Source: Spirochaetales bacterium (GTDB lineage Bacteria; Spirochaetota; Spirochaetia; SZUA-6). From it: 64,000 nucleotides of DNA. Position 1 is the stretch's first letter. The number at the start of each line of letters is the position of its first letter. Under the pieces are notes generated by a model that worked only from the letters and a program-made list of their open reading frames with translations, did no database searches and was not told the origin of the DNA. Shown here one piece after another: positions 55,321 to 63,946 of the stretch. The translations under genes and the position numbers were made by a program. Location: assembly GCA_027021365.1 (NCBI GenBank), contig JALUUM010000020.1, forward strand, positions 454,726 to 518,725. The letters run 5' to 3'.

Positions 55321-55650
55321 TCAATGCTTGAACCATACATCGAGAAAGTTGACAACCATTACGATGACAGCAGATATTGCGACTGTTAATAATATGAGAG
55401 TAAACTCTCCAAGATATATTCTTTTTGTATGAAATGTCAGAACAATAATAGTAACCATAGTGAAGAAACCGATAAAAACACTTATAGTAGCACCGGCGGT
55501 TATCATCTTTAGTAACATAAACTGTGTAGAATCAAGGAATTCCTGTCTGTTTCCAAGTAAGTAGAGAAACAGTACAAGAATAGTCATGCTGAAGAAGAAC
55601 ATGAATATCCTGCGCAACCACCTGAACATTTCAAAATAGAATCTATGCAC
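55321..55650 (-). CDS. Small membrane protein, unknown
   Basis: The 109-residue product has three transmembrane helices: about 12-32 (IFMFFFSMTILVLFLYLLG), 44-70 (LLKMITAGATISVFIGFF and onward) and 78-100 (GEFTLILLTVAISAVIVMVV). No family is recognised. It is divergent from the SPFH-like gene at 55719, and aroH follows it after 38 bases with its own promoter. Confidence 0.6.
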   Translation of the reverse strand: MHRFYFEMFRWLRRIFMFFFSMTILVLFLYLLGNRQEFLDSTQFMLLKMITAGATISVFIGFFTMVTIIVLTFHTKRIYLGEFTLILLTVAISAVIVMVVNFLDVWFKH

Positions 55651-55673
55651 GGGTCTATTATTATTAAAAGCTC

Positions 55674-55701
55674 TTGCAATTTCAATGAGATTATTTATTA
55701 T
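55674..55701 (+). promoter_or_regulatory. Candidate promoter of the SPFH-like gene
   Basis: TTGCAA (55674-55679), a 16-base spacer and TATTAT (55696-55701, five of six) precede the ATG at 55719, with GAGGT between. Confidence 0.45.
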
Positions 55702-55718
55702 AAACGGAAGAGGTCATT

Positions 55719-56576
55719 ATGAAAGCATTTGTCATAATACTAATCATTCTGGTTGCTCTTGGAGGAGCCGCTTTCATTTACGGTTGGGTTTCCCTTTTTA
55801 TACCTGCTGACACATACTGTGTGGGTTTTTCAAAAACCTACGGATTCGATGAGTTTATCACAAGACCCGGTGAATTTTCCTGGAGATGGGAGAGATTGAT
55901 ACCCACCAATTTTACCCTCTATAAGTTCAAGCTTGAACCAAAGACAGAGAGAATACAACTAAAAGGTGATTTGCCATCCGCTACGGTCTATTCATCTGTT
56001 TTACCCGAATCACCGGATTTCAGATATGACCTCGAAGTTTCATTGACTCTCATGGTAAAACCATCTTCATTGCCATCTCTCGTAAAAGATCAATATTTGC
56101 GGCCGAAAAACCTTGAGGATTGGATGAAGACAAAAACGGATGCAATTCTGGCAAGGGTTCCCCAGGCTTTATCTGACATGAACAATGCCGAGGATTATTA
56201 CAATCCCTCTTCGCTAAGAAAAGCTATCGATGATGTAATAGAACAGAATTTTCCTGAGATTCGATTACTCGATTTTACTGTTGAAAACTTACATGTTCCC
56301 GATATCAGGCTTTACCAGAAGGCAAGAGAAACGTATTTCTCTTTACTTGAAGCGGAAAAGAATTCCAGAGAGAGAGTTCTTAGGGCTGCAGAACAACAGA
56401 GGCTTGTCGATACAATACAGGCTGAAAAGGAAAAAGAAAAGCTGGATCTCTTAAGAGAATACGGGAAACTCTTCAATGAATACCCTATCTTGTTGAAATA
56501 CCTTCAATTGAAGGAGAGCGGCAAGTTACCCGAAGATTTGCCAAAACCGGGGAATTTAGAGAAGAGTAATGGATGA
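55719..56576 (+). CDS. SPFH/Band 7-like membrane-anchored protein
   Basis: An N-terminal hydrophobic helix (about 3-25, FVIILIILVALGGAAFIYGW) anchors the 285-residue protein. The following region has the beta-rich then helical pattern of prohibitin-like (SPFH) proteins. A charged helix rich in Glu/Lys (AEQQRLVDTIQAEKEKEKLD) matches their coiled-coil tail. Sequence match to the family is only moderate. It may form oligomers at the membrane. The HIT gene begins eight bases before its end. Confidence 0.6.
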   Translation: MKAFVIILIILVALGGAAFIYGWVSLFIPADTYCVGFSKTYGFDEFITRPGEFSWRWERLIPTNFTLYKFKLEPKTERIQLKGDLPSATVYSSVLPESPDFRYDLEVSLTLMVKPSSLPSLVKDQYLRPKNLEDWMKTKTDAILARVPQALSDMNNAEDYYNPSSLRKAIDDVIEQNFPEIRLLDFTVENLHVPDIRLYQKARETYFSLLEAEKNSRERVLRAAEQQRLVDTIQAEKEKEKLDLLREYGKLFNEYPILLKYLQLKESGKLPEDLPKPGNLEKSNG

Positions 56577-57075
56577 CAGTTATTTCCTCAACTTTGCAAA
56601 AATGGCTTATTTAAAAAAAAGGCGGCCTCAGGGTTGTATACTATGCTTGATAAGAGACAGATCAAGTGAAATTGTAGACCTTTCAATTTACAGAGACGAT
56701 TTTTTTATAATTACGGTAAACCTTTACCCGTATAATCCTGGTCATCTGCTGGTATTTCCAGTACGTCACATAGAAGATATAAGAGAATACACGGAAGAGG
56801 AAGAGAACCGGCTTAACGAACTTGTCAAATTTTCCTTGAATATTCTTGATAAGGCATATTCACCATCCGGATACAATATAGGTTACAATATGGGACTACC
56901 AGCCGGTGCTTCAATCAGACATCTTCATATGCATATCATTCCCAGGTATCCTCGTGAAACAGGTATTGCAGACCTGATAGCGGGGAAAAGGGTACTGGTT
57001 GAAGATCCAAGGAAAACTACGGAGAGATTGAAGGAAATCGTTGATCACTCTGATTTTTCAAAATCAAGAAGTTGA
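56569..57075 (+). CDS. HIT-family nucleotide hydrolase
   Basis: HIT proteins hydrolyse or phosphorolyse dinucleoside polyphosphates or nucleotidyl conjugates. The defining His triad is clear: RHLHMHIIPRY. The NPGHLLVFPVRH and YNIGYNMGLPAGASIRH segments resemble the Ap4A phosphorylase-like branch, which fits the 168-residue length. A C-x2-C pair near residue 25 (GCILCLIRD) with a later His suggests a zinc site seen in that branch. It overlaps the SPFH-like gene at its start and the convergent 595-residue gene by 31 bases at its end. Confidence 0.9.
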   Translation: MDDSYFLNFAKMAYLKKRRPQGCILCLIRDRSSEIVDLSIYRDDFFIITVNLYPYNPGHLLVFPVRHIEDIREYTEEEENRLNELVKFSLNILDKAYSPSGYNIGYNMGLPAGASIRHLHMHIIPRYPRETGIADLIAGKRVLVEDPRKTTERLKEIVDHSDFSKSRS

Positions 57076-58832
57076 GACATTACATTCAGGAAATTTCCTA
57101 TATTATCAGACCTGTAACGAAGTATCTGATAGAGGGTGTTACTCTTTCCCTTGCTCACATGAAGTGTCTTCAGGGTTGATTTTACACTTTCCATTGGACT
57201 TGTAAGAATCTCATCGAAAATCTTCTTGATTCCTCCAAGATACTCTATTCCCTTTTCCAGTAATGTCATTGCTTCCCTATCCTTCTGATAGACAAAGTTC
57301 CTGTAAGATTTCTGAAGGCTGATATCATTTGCCATGTTGTATCTGAATTGCATCAGAGTTTTCCCATCGTCTTCATCGGGGGACAGGGATCTATCCAGCA
57401 GGACTACCTTTGCTTCCAGGTCTTCCAGGCCTGCAGCGTACTGCATCATTCTGTTCTGTACTATTCTGTTATTTGTGAGTAGGTAAGAATTAACAAGTTG
57501 AACCGCTTCCTGGATGTATCCCTTGTATATGTAATTCAAATAATTGTAGAGAAGCGTAAGTGATTTGACATGAGAAAAATATGGCAATCCCAGCTTCCTG
57601 TAATCGAAATTGGGTTTCTCATTGTAATAGAATAATTCAAGGATTTTCCTTTCCTTGAATATCTCTTTTATTCTTCTGTCAATAACACGTTTCTTGATTT
57701 CCAGTATTCTCTGCTTAAGTTCTTCCACCAGTCTGTTCTTGAGATTTGAAGCGTACAGAGCCTTTATATAGAGCCGAGGCACGTTAAACATCAACCTGTA
57801 ATACGGATCTTTTCTGAAAAACCGGATAAGGAGAAGAAGAGGAATACGCCTGTAAAATTCCTTAACCTGTGCAATTAGTTCGATTATCTCCTTCTTGGTT
57901 CTCTCTATCCTTTTTTCTATTGCTTTTACCTCTTCCTCTGATACCGGTTGATCAAGTTTGTGTTCCATCCGGTATAGCTCGTATGATTTCAGAATGTCCT
58001 CGTGAATCTCGATTTCCTCCGGCAGCTTGTTTACCAGATAAACGGCGTAGTAGAGCTTTTCCAGAAGATCCAGCATCAACATGACCGGGGCATTGTCGAA
58101 GAAGGGGTAATCCTGTTCAACATCATTTCCTATGTGATGGTGAAAATACTGGAAAAGGGTATTGAAGGGAAAAAACACTATTTTTTCAAGATAAGATAAC
58201 GGTAAAACCCCAGCCTCGAGTTCACGGAAAAAGCTATCAGGTATCGACTTAAGGTATATATTTAACCGTTTAAGAAGTTCCTTTTTTATCTCTTCTTCGA
58301 AATTTGTCCTGGCATAAATTTCCTCCATTTCTGAAAGTGTCATCATATCATCGAGGGTTTTTTTTGTATCTTCGTACTTCTGCTCGACTAGGAAGGTAAA
58401 AGCAGCGTGCCTGAAATCAGTATCCTTGGTGTAAACTCTGAAAAAGGGAAACAGAGGAAATGCTTTTCTATAGACATCATAAACGGCCTTTGCGAATTTG
58501 GGAGTTAGGTTCCGCGTTTCATATCCTGTAAGTCCCGGGTTGATCTGGTGGATCTTCCTCTTTAGATGTACCAGCTTGAGTTCGAGAAATGCATCACGCT
58601 TGCTCTTGCCTGTAAGAAATCTACGTAGCCATAGAACGAATCGATCCCACCAGGAGAGATTGTCCATCTCTTCGGTAATTATCCTCTCTTTTTCCTCCTC
58701 CTTAAGCTCTACATGAATTATCTCTTCTTTTTCTTCCTGTTTTAACCTTTTGGTAATTTTTTCGAGTAACTCTTTTCTTTCCTTCTCAGGAAGTTCGCTT
58801 GAAAGTTCTTCAAGCTTTGTCTTATCAACCAT
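57045..58832 (-). CDS. Large unknown protein, probably spirochaete-restricted
   Basis: No function is recognised. The 595-residue protein is very rich in charged and aromatic helices and has no signal peptide. A short amphipathic, Trp-rich segment (LSWWDRFVLWLRRFLTGKSK at about 58-77) could attach to a membrane. Residues 1-55 are an acidic/basic helix. I recall similar unknown proteins in Treponema (DUF5312-type), but cannot confirm the link. It lies 29 bases after thiN; a TATAAT box at the end of thiN may drive it. Confidence 0.65.
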   Translation of the reverse strand: MVDKTKLEELSSELPEKERKELLEKITKRLKQEEKEEIIHVELKEEEKERIITEEMDNLSWWDRFVLWLRRFLTGKSKRDAFLELKLVHLKRKIHQINPGLTGYETRNLTPKFAKAVYDVYRKAFPLFPFFRVYTKDTDFRHAAFTFLVEQKYEDTKKTLDDMMTLSEMEEIYARTNFEEEIKKELLKRLNIYLKSIPDSFFRELEAGVLPLSYLEKIVFFPFNTLFQYFHHHIGNDVEQDYPFFDNAPVMLMLDLLEKLYYAVYLVNKLPEEIEIHEDILKSYELYRMEHKLDQPVSEEEVKAIEKRIERTKKEIIELIAQVKEFYRRIPLLLLIRFFRKDPYYRLMFNVPRLYIKALYASNLKNRLVEELKQRILEIKKRVIDRRIKEIFKERKILELFYYNEKPNFDYRKLGLPYFSHVKSLTLLYNYLNYIYKGYIQEAVQLVNSYLLTNNRIVQNRMMQYAAGLEDLEAKVVLLDRSLSPDEDDGKTLMQFRYNMANDISLQKSYRNFVYQKDREAMTLLEKGIEYLGGIKKIFDEILTSPMESVKSTLKTLHVSKGKSNTLYQILRYRSDNIGNFLNVMSQLLDFEKSE

Positions 58833-58860
58833 AATCCAAAAATCCTAGCTATTTATTGCA

Positions 58861-58888
58861 ATTATAACGCATTATTTCTTATTAACAA
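58861..58888 (-). promoter_or_regulatory. Candidate promoter of the 595-residue gene
   Basis: Minus-strand TTGTTA (58888-58883), a 16-base spacer and a perfect TATAAT (58866-58861) overlap the 3' end of thiN and precede the ATG at 58832. This gives a leader of about 20 bases. Confidence 0.5.
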
Positions 58889-59497
58889 TAGTTTACCATT
58901 TTCAATACTAATGTAAAGTACATCTGCCGTTACAATATTGCTTACGCCAAAGTCTGTTCTCCTCCATTTATGTCCATCGAGTTTCCATTTCAGTCCCTCG
59001 GAATGCATATCCTCTGCCCTTTCACTTATGGGGAAAAGAGAAACTGTGTTTCCTTTCCATCCCTTAACCTCGAAAGATTTTTCTATCCTGTAAATTTCTT
59101 CCTTTTTTGTGAGCCAGAGAATCAACGAAGGTATTCTCTCGAATACCCTTAAGAGAGCAATGGTATGATCAAGACGTCCTTTGCCTCCTCCTACAAGAAT
59201 TATCCTGTTAAATCCCAATTTTTCTAAAAGGCTTATCCCTATCTCGGTATCCGTCTCATCCTTATCCTCAGGATGAATAATGATATTTTCCACAGGTAAT
59301 TCCTCGAGTAAACGGGTATTAACGATGGAATCCATGTCGCCAACGATATAATCCGGCTTTACATCAAGTTCAAAAGCAAGATCCGCACCGGAGTCTGCTG
59401 CCACGATAGTTAGCTTTTCATCCTGAAATCTTGATATTACTGTATCGTATTTTTCTCTGGAGGGACCTTCCCCCCCGATGAATAAAATACCCGGCAA
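58862..59497 (-). CDS. thiN: Thiamine diphosphokinase
   Basis: This enzyme transfers pyrophosphate from ATP to thiamine, giving the active cofactor. The family motifs are clear: ADSGADLAFELDVKPDYIVG followed by DMDSI, HPEDKDETDTEIGISLLEK, and GGGKGRLDHTIALL. The length (211) is normal. Translation should start at the TTG at 59497: GTGGAG lies eight bases upstream and no ATG fits. Divergent from flaB. No other thiamine gene is in the window, which fits uptake and salvage of thiamine. Confidence 0.92.
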   Translation of the reverse strand: MPGILFIGGEGPSREKYDTVISRFQDEKLTIVAADSGADLAFELDVKPDYIVGDMDSIVNTRLLEELPVENIIIHPEDKDETDTEIGISLLEKLGFNRIILVGGGKGRLDHTIALLRVFERIPSLILWLTKKEEIYRIEKSFEVKGWKGNTVSLFPISERAEDMHSEGLKWKLDGHKWRRTDFGVSNIVTADVLYISIENGKLLLIRNNAL

Positions 59498-59560
59498 AAT
59501 ATTGTCTCCACGGATGGTTTATGTTCTTCTTTGAAAATATAGAGTAATTTTTTTTGTTGT

Positions 59561-59587
59561 TAAAGAGGGCCTTTAGAATTCCGACCA
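59561..59587 (+). promoter_or_regulatory. Sigma-28 (FliA)-type promoter of flaB
   Basis: TAAA (59561-59564), exactly 15 bases, then TCCGACCA (59580-59587) match the flagellar consensus TAAA-N15-GCCGATAA, including the CCGA core. The flaB ATG at 59644 and its AAGGAGG follow. This suggests late-flagellar control by a FliA sigma factor encoded elsewhere. Confidence 0.7.
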
Positions 59588-59643
59588 TTAAAACAGGCAC
59601 ATATTGGACAAGGATGTCCAAAAAAAATATCAAGGAGGATTGT

Positions 59644-60516
59644 ATGATAATCAATCACAACATGAGTGCCATCTTCGCTCAGCGCCAGCTAAAATTCAAC
59701 AATTTAGCGGTAGACAAAGACATGGAGAAGCTTTCATCAGGCAAGAGAATAAATCGTGCCGGTGATGATGCTTCCGGGCTCGCCGTATCGGAAAAGATGA
59801 GAGCCCAGATACGCGGACTACGACGTGCTGAGCAGAATGCAGAAGATGGTATATCTTTCATCCAAACTACCGAGGGATATCTGCAGGAAACTCAGGATAT
59901 CCTCCAGAGACTGAGAGAACTGGCGATTCAAAGTTCAAACGGCATCTATTCACCAGAGGACAGAATGCAGATCCAGGTGGAAGTGTCTCAGCTCGTAGAT
60001 GAAATCAACAGAATAGCTTCTCACGCGCAGTTCAACGGAATGAACGTAATGACAGGCCGCTTCGCTCGTCCCACTGGCGAAAATGTTATAACAGCAAGCA
60101 TGTGGTTTCATATCGGAGCCAATATGGATCAGAGAGAACGGGTCTATATAGGAACGATGACAGCACAGGGACTCGGCATCCAGGGTGCCAACGGACTGCC
60201 CCATTCTGCGACCTTCATATCTCTTTCCACTCCGGACAGGGCAAACATGGCTATTGGTATCATAGACAATGCTCTTAAAATCGTTAACAAACAGAGAGCA
60301 GACCTCGGTGCGTATCAGAACAGATTATCCTATGCCATGAAGGGGTTGCTCTCCGGTGCAGAGAACCTGCAGGCATCAGAGTCAAAGATAAGAGATACCG
60401 ATATGGCCGCACAGATGGTAAGTTTCGTCAAGAACCAGATTCTCGTTCAGTCTGCTACTGCAATGCTTGCACAGGCAAACACCAAGCCACAGACAGTACT
60501 TCAGCTCTTCAGGTAG
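59644..60516 (+). CDS. flaB: Periplasmic flagellar core flagellin FlaB
   Basis: FlaB subunits form the core of the spirochaete periplasmic flagella. The protein starts at the ATG at 59644 ([16 protein letters not shown]), with AAGGAGG just upstream; 290 residues. The conserved N-terminal D0/D1 helices ([20 protein letters not shown] and onward) and C-terminal D1/D0 helices ([38 protein letters not shown]) are joined by a short middle typical of spirochaete FlaB. No signal peptide, as expected for type III export. It has a sigma-28-type promoter and its own terminator, so it is monocistronic. Confidence 0.96.
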   Translation: MIINHNMSAIFAQRQLKFNNLAVDKDMEKLSSGKRINRAGDDASGLAVSEKMRAQIRGLRRAEQNAEDGISFIQTTEGYLQETQDILQRLRELAIQSSNGIYSPEDRMQIQVEVSQLVDEINRIASHAQFNGMNVMTGRFARPTGENVITASMWFHIGANMDQRERVYIGTMTAQGLGIQGANGLPHSATFISLSTPDRANMAIGIIDNALKIVNKQRADLGAYQNRLSYAMKGLLSGAENLQASESKIRDTDMAAQMVSFVKNQILVQSATAMLAQANTKPQTVLQLFR

Positions 60517-60590
60517 TAATGACATTTACTTTGAGATGACAATACAGGACTTGTGAGAGAGGTTCTCTTTAAGGTACCTGATGAAAGAGT

Positions 60591-60618
60591 AAAGCAGTCT
60601 CGGAAGGGACTGCTTTTT
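60591..60618 (+). terminator. Terminator after flaB
   Basis: AGCAGTC (60593-60599) and GACTGCT (60608-60614) form a 7-bp stem with an eight-base loop, extended by A-T pairs and followed by TTTTTATTTG. It lies about 75 bases after the flaB stop. Confidence 0.8.
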
Positions 60619-60630
60619 ATTTGTTTTTAC

Positions 60631-60658
60631 TTGACATCTCCGTGAAACTAATTATTAG
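60631..60658 (+). promoter_or_regulatory. Promoter of cca, predicted leaderless
   Basis: TTGACA (60631-60636), a 16-base spacer and TATTAG (60653-60658) are followed by only nine bases before the ATG at 60668. No Shine-Dalgarno is seen in between. Confidence 0.5.
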
Positions 60659-60667
60659 CTCTATATA

Positions 60668-62029
60668 ATGAAGATCCCTAAAGAAATAAGAGAATTTGCA
60701 AAGATATACAGATCAAATGGCTTCAAGTGCTACCTTGTTGGCGGTGCTGTGCGAAATATCCTTATGAAAAAGGGGATAGAGGATTATGATATGGCCACAG
60801 ATGCTAAGCCGGCAGAGACTAAGAGACTATTCAAGAGAGTGGTCAACACCGGTATAAAACATGGCACGGTAACCGTTTTTTTCAAGGGTTTTAAGATAGA
60901 GGTTACAACATTCAGAGTTGAGTATCAGTACAGTGACGGAAGACATCCCGACAAAGTGGAATTCGTACCCTCTATATACGAAGACTTGAAGAGGAGAGAT
61001 TTTACCATAAACTCAATTGCCTATGATCCCCTGGAAGACAGGATAATAGACCCACATGGTGGAATGAGAGATATAAAGTCAAAGATTATCAGGGCAATAG
61101 GAAACCCGGAGGAGAGATTCAAGGAGGATGGTTTAAGGCTGCTCAGGGCTTGCAGATTTTCATCACAACTTGGATTCAAAATAGAAGAGAACACCCAAAA
61201 TGCCATAAAGGTTTGTCATGAATATATTGGCAGAATTTCAGCCGAGAGAATCAGGGATGAGCTAGTTAAAATTCTTGCCACGGAAAAACCTTCCAAAGGC
61301 ATACTCTGCATGAAAGATACCGGTCTCTTGAGCGAGGTAATTCCTGAGTTGGACAGTTGTGTAGATGTTGAGCAGAGGGAGATGCACTGTTACGATGTCT
61401 TTTTTCATTCGATTTATACCTGTGATGCTGCTCCCTCCGACGATATGATACTTCGACTTGCAGCACTCTTTCATGACATCGGAAAGCCGGATTCTCTCTT
61501 CATCAACGAGCATGGTGAACCGAGATTTCACAACCATGAAATTATAGGAGCTGAAAAAACAGAAAGGATAATGAAACGTCTGAAGTTTTCCAATCAGGAA
61601 ATATCTTCCGTGAAACACTTAATAATGAATCACATGTTTAATTACAGTGAGGAGTGGAGCGATGCAGCGGTAAGAAGGTTCATCGCTCGGGTGAGGGAAG
61701 AAAACATTCCGAGATTGCTTGCACTGAGGCGGGCGGACCAGATTGGAAGATGCAACAGGTATTTTATATCGGAAAATCTAATCCGTTTCGAGGAGCGAAT
61801 AAAAAGGGTGCTCAAAGAGAAAAATGTATTTTCAAGAAAGGACTTGGCTATCGATGGGAATGATATAATGCAGTACCTCGGAATAAAAGAGGGTCGGATG
61901 GTAGGAATAATCCTCAATTACCTCTTTGAAACAGTACTGGAATCACCCGATGCCAATTCCAGGCAAACTCTTCTGGAAATAGCTGAAAGGTTCTACAGGG
62001 AACGCCTTAAACCGGATAAAGTAGATTAG
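60668..62029 (+). CDS. cca: CCA tRNA nucleotidyltransferase with HD domain
   Basis: The enzyme adds or repairs the 3' CCA end of tRNAs. The head domain has YLVGGAVRNILMKKGIEDYD with the catalytic DxD, then RRDFTINSIAYDP and ERFKEDGLRLLRACRFSSQL. The HD phosphohydrolase domain in the middle (AALFHDIGKPDS) may trim ends. The 453-residue length fits the HD-containing bacterial class II enzymes. Neither tRNA nor the tmRNA in this window encodes CCA, so this activity is needed here. A poly(A) polymerase (PcnB) role is less likely. Confidence 0.92.
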   Translation: MKIPKEIREFAKIYRSNGFKCYLVGGAVRNILMKKGIEDYDMATDAKPAETKRLFKRVVNTGIKHGTVTVFFKGFKIEVTTFRVEYQYSDGRHPDKVEFVPSIYEDLKRRDFTINSIAYDPLEDRIIDPHGGMRDIKSKIIRAIGNPEERFKEDGLRLLRACRFSSQLGFKIEENTQNAIKVCHEYIGRISAERIRDELVKILATEKPSKGILCMKDTGLLSEVIPELDSCVDVEQREMHCYDVFFHSIYTCDAAPSDDMILRLAALFHDIGKPDSLFINEHGEPRFHNHEIIGAEKTERIMKRLKFSNQEISSVKHLIMNHMFNYSEEWSDAAVRRFIARVREENIPRLLALRRADQIGRCNRYFISENLIRFEERIKRVLKEKNVFSRKDLAIDGNDIMQYLGIKEGRMVGIILNYLFETVLESPDANSRQTLLEIAERFYRERLKPDKVD

Positions 62030-62063
62030 ACTACCTGTCACGCTGTTCTCTTTATTTTACCTT

Positions 62064-62813
62064 TTATTTTACCTTCTTCATACTCTTGTAGGCTATTTCT
62101 GCAGCACTCTGCTCCGCCTCTTTTTTATTCTTTCCCTTACCGGGTCCGTAGGATTTCTTTTGAATTTCCACTTCCACCCAAAAAGTTCTGTCATGATCCG
62201 GCCCTGTTTTCTGTACCACCCTATAGTAGGGATGTGTTTTATATTTTTTTTGGACAAATTCCTGAAGCAATGTCTTGTAATCCTGTTGATGCTTGTTTTC
62301 CAACACCTTCTCTATTTCAGGCACAAGGAGTCTCAGAACGAAGGATTTTGCAGCTTCGAATCCTGAGTCTATGTAGTAAGCTCCTATTATTGCTTCTGTA
62401 GTATCTGCAAGAATCGCCTTTTTTGATCTGCCACCTGAGTATTCCTCGCCTTTCCCTATCAGTATAAAATTATCCACACGTATCCTCTTTGCAATATCTG
62501 CAAGACTGTGTTCACTCACGACGAATGATTTTATCTTTGCAAGATCCCCTTCGTTCTTGTCTCTCAATTGCAGAAAGAGGTATTCGCTTACGAAGAGTCC
62601 CAATACTGAATCTCCGAGGAATTCAAGTTTTTCGTTATTCTCTATGTTTTCGGCTACTTCGTTGGCATAGGACCTGTGTGTAAATGCCAGATTCAAGAGC
62701 TCTATATTCCTGAATCTTATTCCCACATCTTTTTCGAAGATTCTAAGTTCTTTCTTCCTCTCCGATGAAACACTGGGGGCACGGAAAACAGGTGGCTTAT
62801 TGAAGAAAGTCAT
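62064..62813 (-). CDS. rnc: Ribonuclease III
   Basis: RNase III cuts double-stranded RNA in rRNA and mRNA processing. The catalytic domain has the signature ENNEKLEFLGDSVLGLFVSE, and a second acidic pair in ADTTEAIIGAYYID. The C-terminal double-stranded RNA-binding domain has DYKTLLQEFVQKKYKTHPYY and GKGKNKKEAEQSAAEIAY. The length (249) is standard. It follows acpP by 12 bases in the run rpmF-acpP-rnc, an arrangement seen in many bacteria. Confidence 0.96.
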   Translation of the reverse strand: MTFFNKPPVFRAPSVSSERKKELRIFEKDVGIRFRNIELLNLAFTHRSYANEVAENIENNEKLEFLGDSVLGLFVSEYLFLQLRDKNEGDLAKIKSFVVSEHSLADIAKRIRVDNFILIGKGEEYSGGRSKKAILADTTEAIIGAYYIDSGFEAAKSFVLRLLVPEIEKVLENKHQQDYKTLLQEFVQKKYKTHPYYRVVQKTGPDHDRTFWVEVEIQKKSYGPGKGKNKKEAEQSAAEIAYKSMKKVK

Positions 62814-62825
62814 TTACCGGTATTA

Positions 62826-63068
62826 TTATTTCTCCTGCATCTGCGATTTTATATATTCATAGGCATCGCGTACAGTTTCAAATTCATTTGCCTTTTCGTC
62901 TGGTATACTGATTCCCATCTCTTCTTCAATTGCATAGACAAGTTCGTATGTGTCGAGGCTATCGGCACCAAGATCCTGTCTGAAAGTAGAGTCGAGGGTA
63001 ATCTTGTCTTCTTCTATTTCCAGTCTGTCAGCTATCAGTTTCTTGATTTTTTCGAATAATTCATCCAT
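62826..63068 (-). CDS. acpP: Acyl carrier protein
   Basis: AcpP carries growing acyl chains in fatty-acid synthesis on a 4'-phosphopantetheine arm. The attachment Ser37 is in DLGADSLDTYELVYAIEEEM, and the 80-residue acidic helical protein is typical. It lies between rpmF and rnc. coaD, which makes the precursor of that arm (via CoA), is two genes upstream. Confidence 0.96.
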   Translation of the reverse strand: MDELFEKIKKLIADRLEIEEDKITLDSTFRQDLGADSLDTYELVYAIEEEMGISIPDEKANEFETVRDAYEYIKSQMQEK

Positions 63069-63119
63069 TTTGATTCCTCCTCTAACAAGTTTTCATTTTT
63101 ATTTTGTTATTTTGGTATT

Positions 63120-63308
63120 TCATGCCATTTCTTCTGGCTTGAATACTTGCCTTCCCCTATAGAAACCGCATTTGGGGCATACGCGATGCATTAAGACCAT
63201 ATTTCCACAGTTTGGACACTCTATCAGAGTTTTTGTGGTCAATCTCATGTTGATTGATCTTCTACGTCTGCTTCTGGCTTTTGATGTCTTATTCTTTGGT
63301 ACTGCCAT
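63120..63308 (-). CDS. rpmF: 50S ribosomal protein L32
   Basis: The 62-residue protein starts MAVPKNKTSKARSRRRRS, the typical L32 N-terminus. Two C-x2-C pairs (ECPNCGNMVLMHRVCPKCGF) show that it is the zinc-binding (C+) form. It is followed by acpP after 51 bases and preceded by coaD with a 69-base gap. Confidence 0.96.
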   Translation of the reverse strand: MAVPKNKTSKARSRRRRSINMRLTTKTLIECPNCGNMVLMHRVCPKCGFYRGRQVFKPEEMA

Positions 63309-63377
63309 AGTATCATCCTCGTATTTATAGTTTTGGAATAGGCAAAGTTAACCTATTCAAAGAATTAATGTCAAGTG

Positions 63378-63854
63378 CTATTCGAATTTCTTTCTTAAAG
63401 CCTCTGCAACTATATCAGGAACCATTCCTGATATGTCACCATGGAAAGCGGCTAACTCTCTGATTGAAGAGGAGCGAAGAACAAAATATTTTTGATCCGT
63501 AGTTAAAAAAATGGTTTCTACCTCAGGATTCAGGGCTTTGTTCAACATCGAAAGTTCAAATTCATAATCAAAGTCGGCAAGCGCCCTTACTCCGCGAAGT
63601 ATCACCTTCGCACCTGTTTTCTTGGCGTAGTCAACAACCAATCCCTGCCAGATGACTACATTCACATTGCCCAGGTCTTCCACCAATTTTTTTATCATTT
63701 CAAAGCGTTCTTCAGCAGAGAAAAAATACTCCTTATTAGGATTCACTGCAATTACAATATCCATCGCATCGAAAAGTCTTGCAGCCCGCCTCATGATATC
63801 AAGATGACCATTAGTCGGAGGATCGAAAGAGCCTGGATAAACAACCTTGAACAT
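63378..63854 (-). CDS. coaD: Phosphopantetheine adenylyltransferase
   Basis: CoaD makes dephospho-CoA from 4'-phosphopantetheine and ATP. Family motifs: VVYPGSFDPPTNGHLDIMRR with the nucleotide-binding TxGH-type segment, VILRGVRALADFDYEFELSM, and FVLRSSSIRELAAFHGDIS. The length (158) is standard. No Shine-Dalgarno precedes the ATG, and a promoter lies just eight bases upstream, so a leaderless mRNA is likely. It is the first gene of coaD-rpmF-acpP-rnc. Confidence 0.96.
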   Translation of the reverse strand: MFKVVYPGSFDPPTNGHLDIMRRAARLFDAMDIVIAVNPNKEYFFSAEERFEMIKKLVEDLGNVNVVIWQGLVVDYAKKTGAKVILRGVRALADFDYEFELSMLNKALNPEVETIFLTTDQKYFVLRSSSIRELAAFHGDISGMVPDIVAEALRKKFE

Positions 63855-63862
63855 TGGCTATT

Positions 63863-63891
63863 AATTTAATAAGAAAAGATAGTCTGGTCAA
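63863..63891 (-). promoter_or_regulatory. Candidate coaD promoter, predicted leaderless
   Basis: Minus-strand TTGACC (63891-63886), a 17-base spacer and TAAATT (63868-63863) end eight bases before the coaD ATG. No ribosome-binding site is present. Confidence 0.5.
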
Positions 63892-63907
63892 CTGATAAAA
63901 ATTGTCT

Positions 63908-63936
63908 TTGACAAACTATAACACTCTATATAGAAT
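63908..63936 (+). promoter_or_regulatory. Consensus-like promoter for the gene at 63947
   Basis: TTGACA (63908-63913), a 17-base spacer and TAGAAT (63931-63936, five of six) precede the ATG at 63947 by ten bases. The leader would be about four bases. Confidence 0.6.
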
Positions 63937-63946
63937 ATAATTCAAC

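Noticed and set aside
59554..59643. N-terminal extension of FlaB
   Set aside because: Flagellins start MIINHN, with AAGGAGG right before 59644; the extension covers the promoter.
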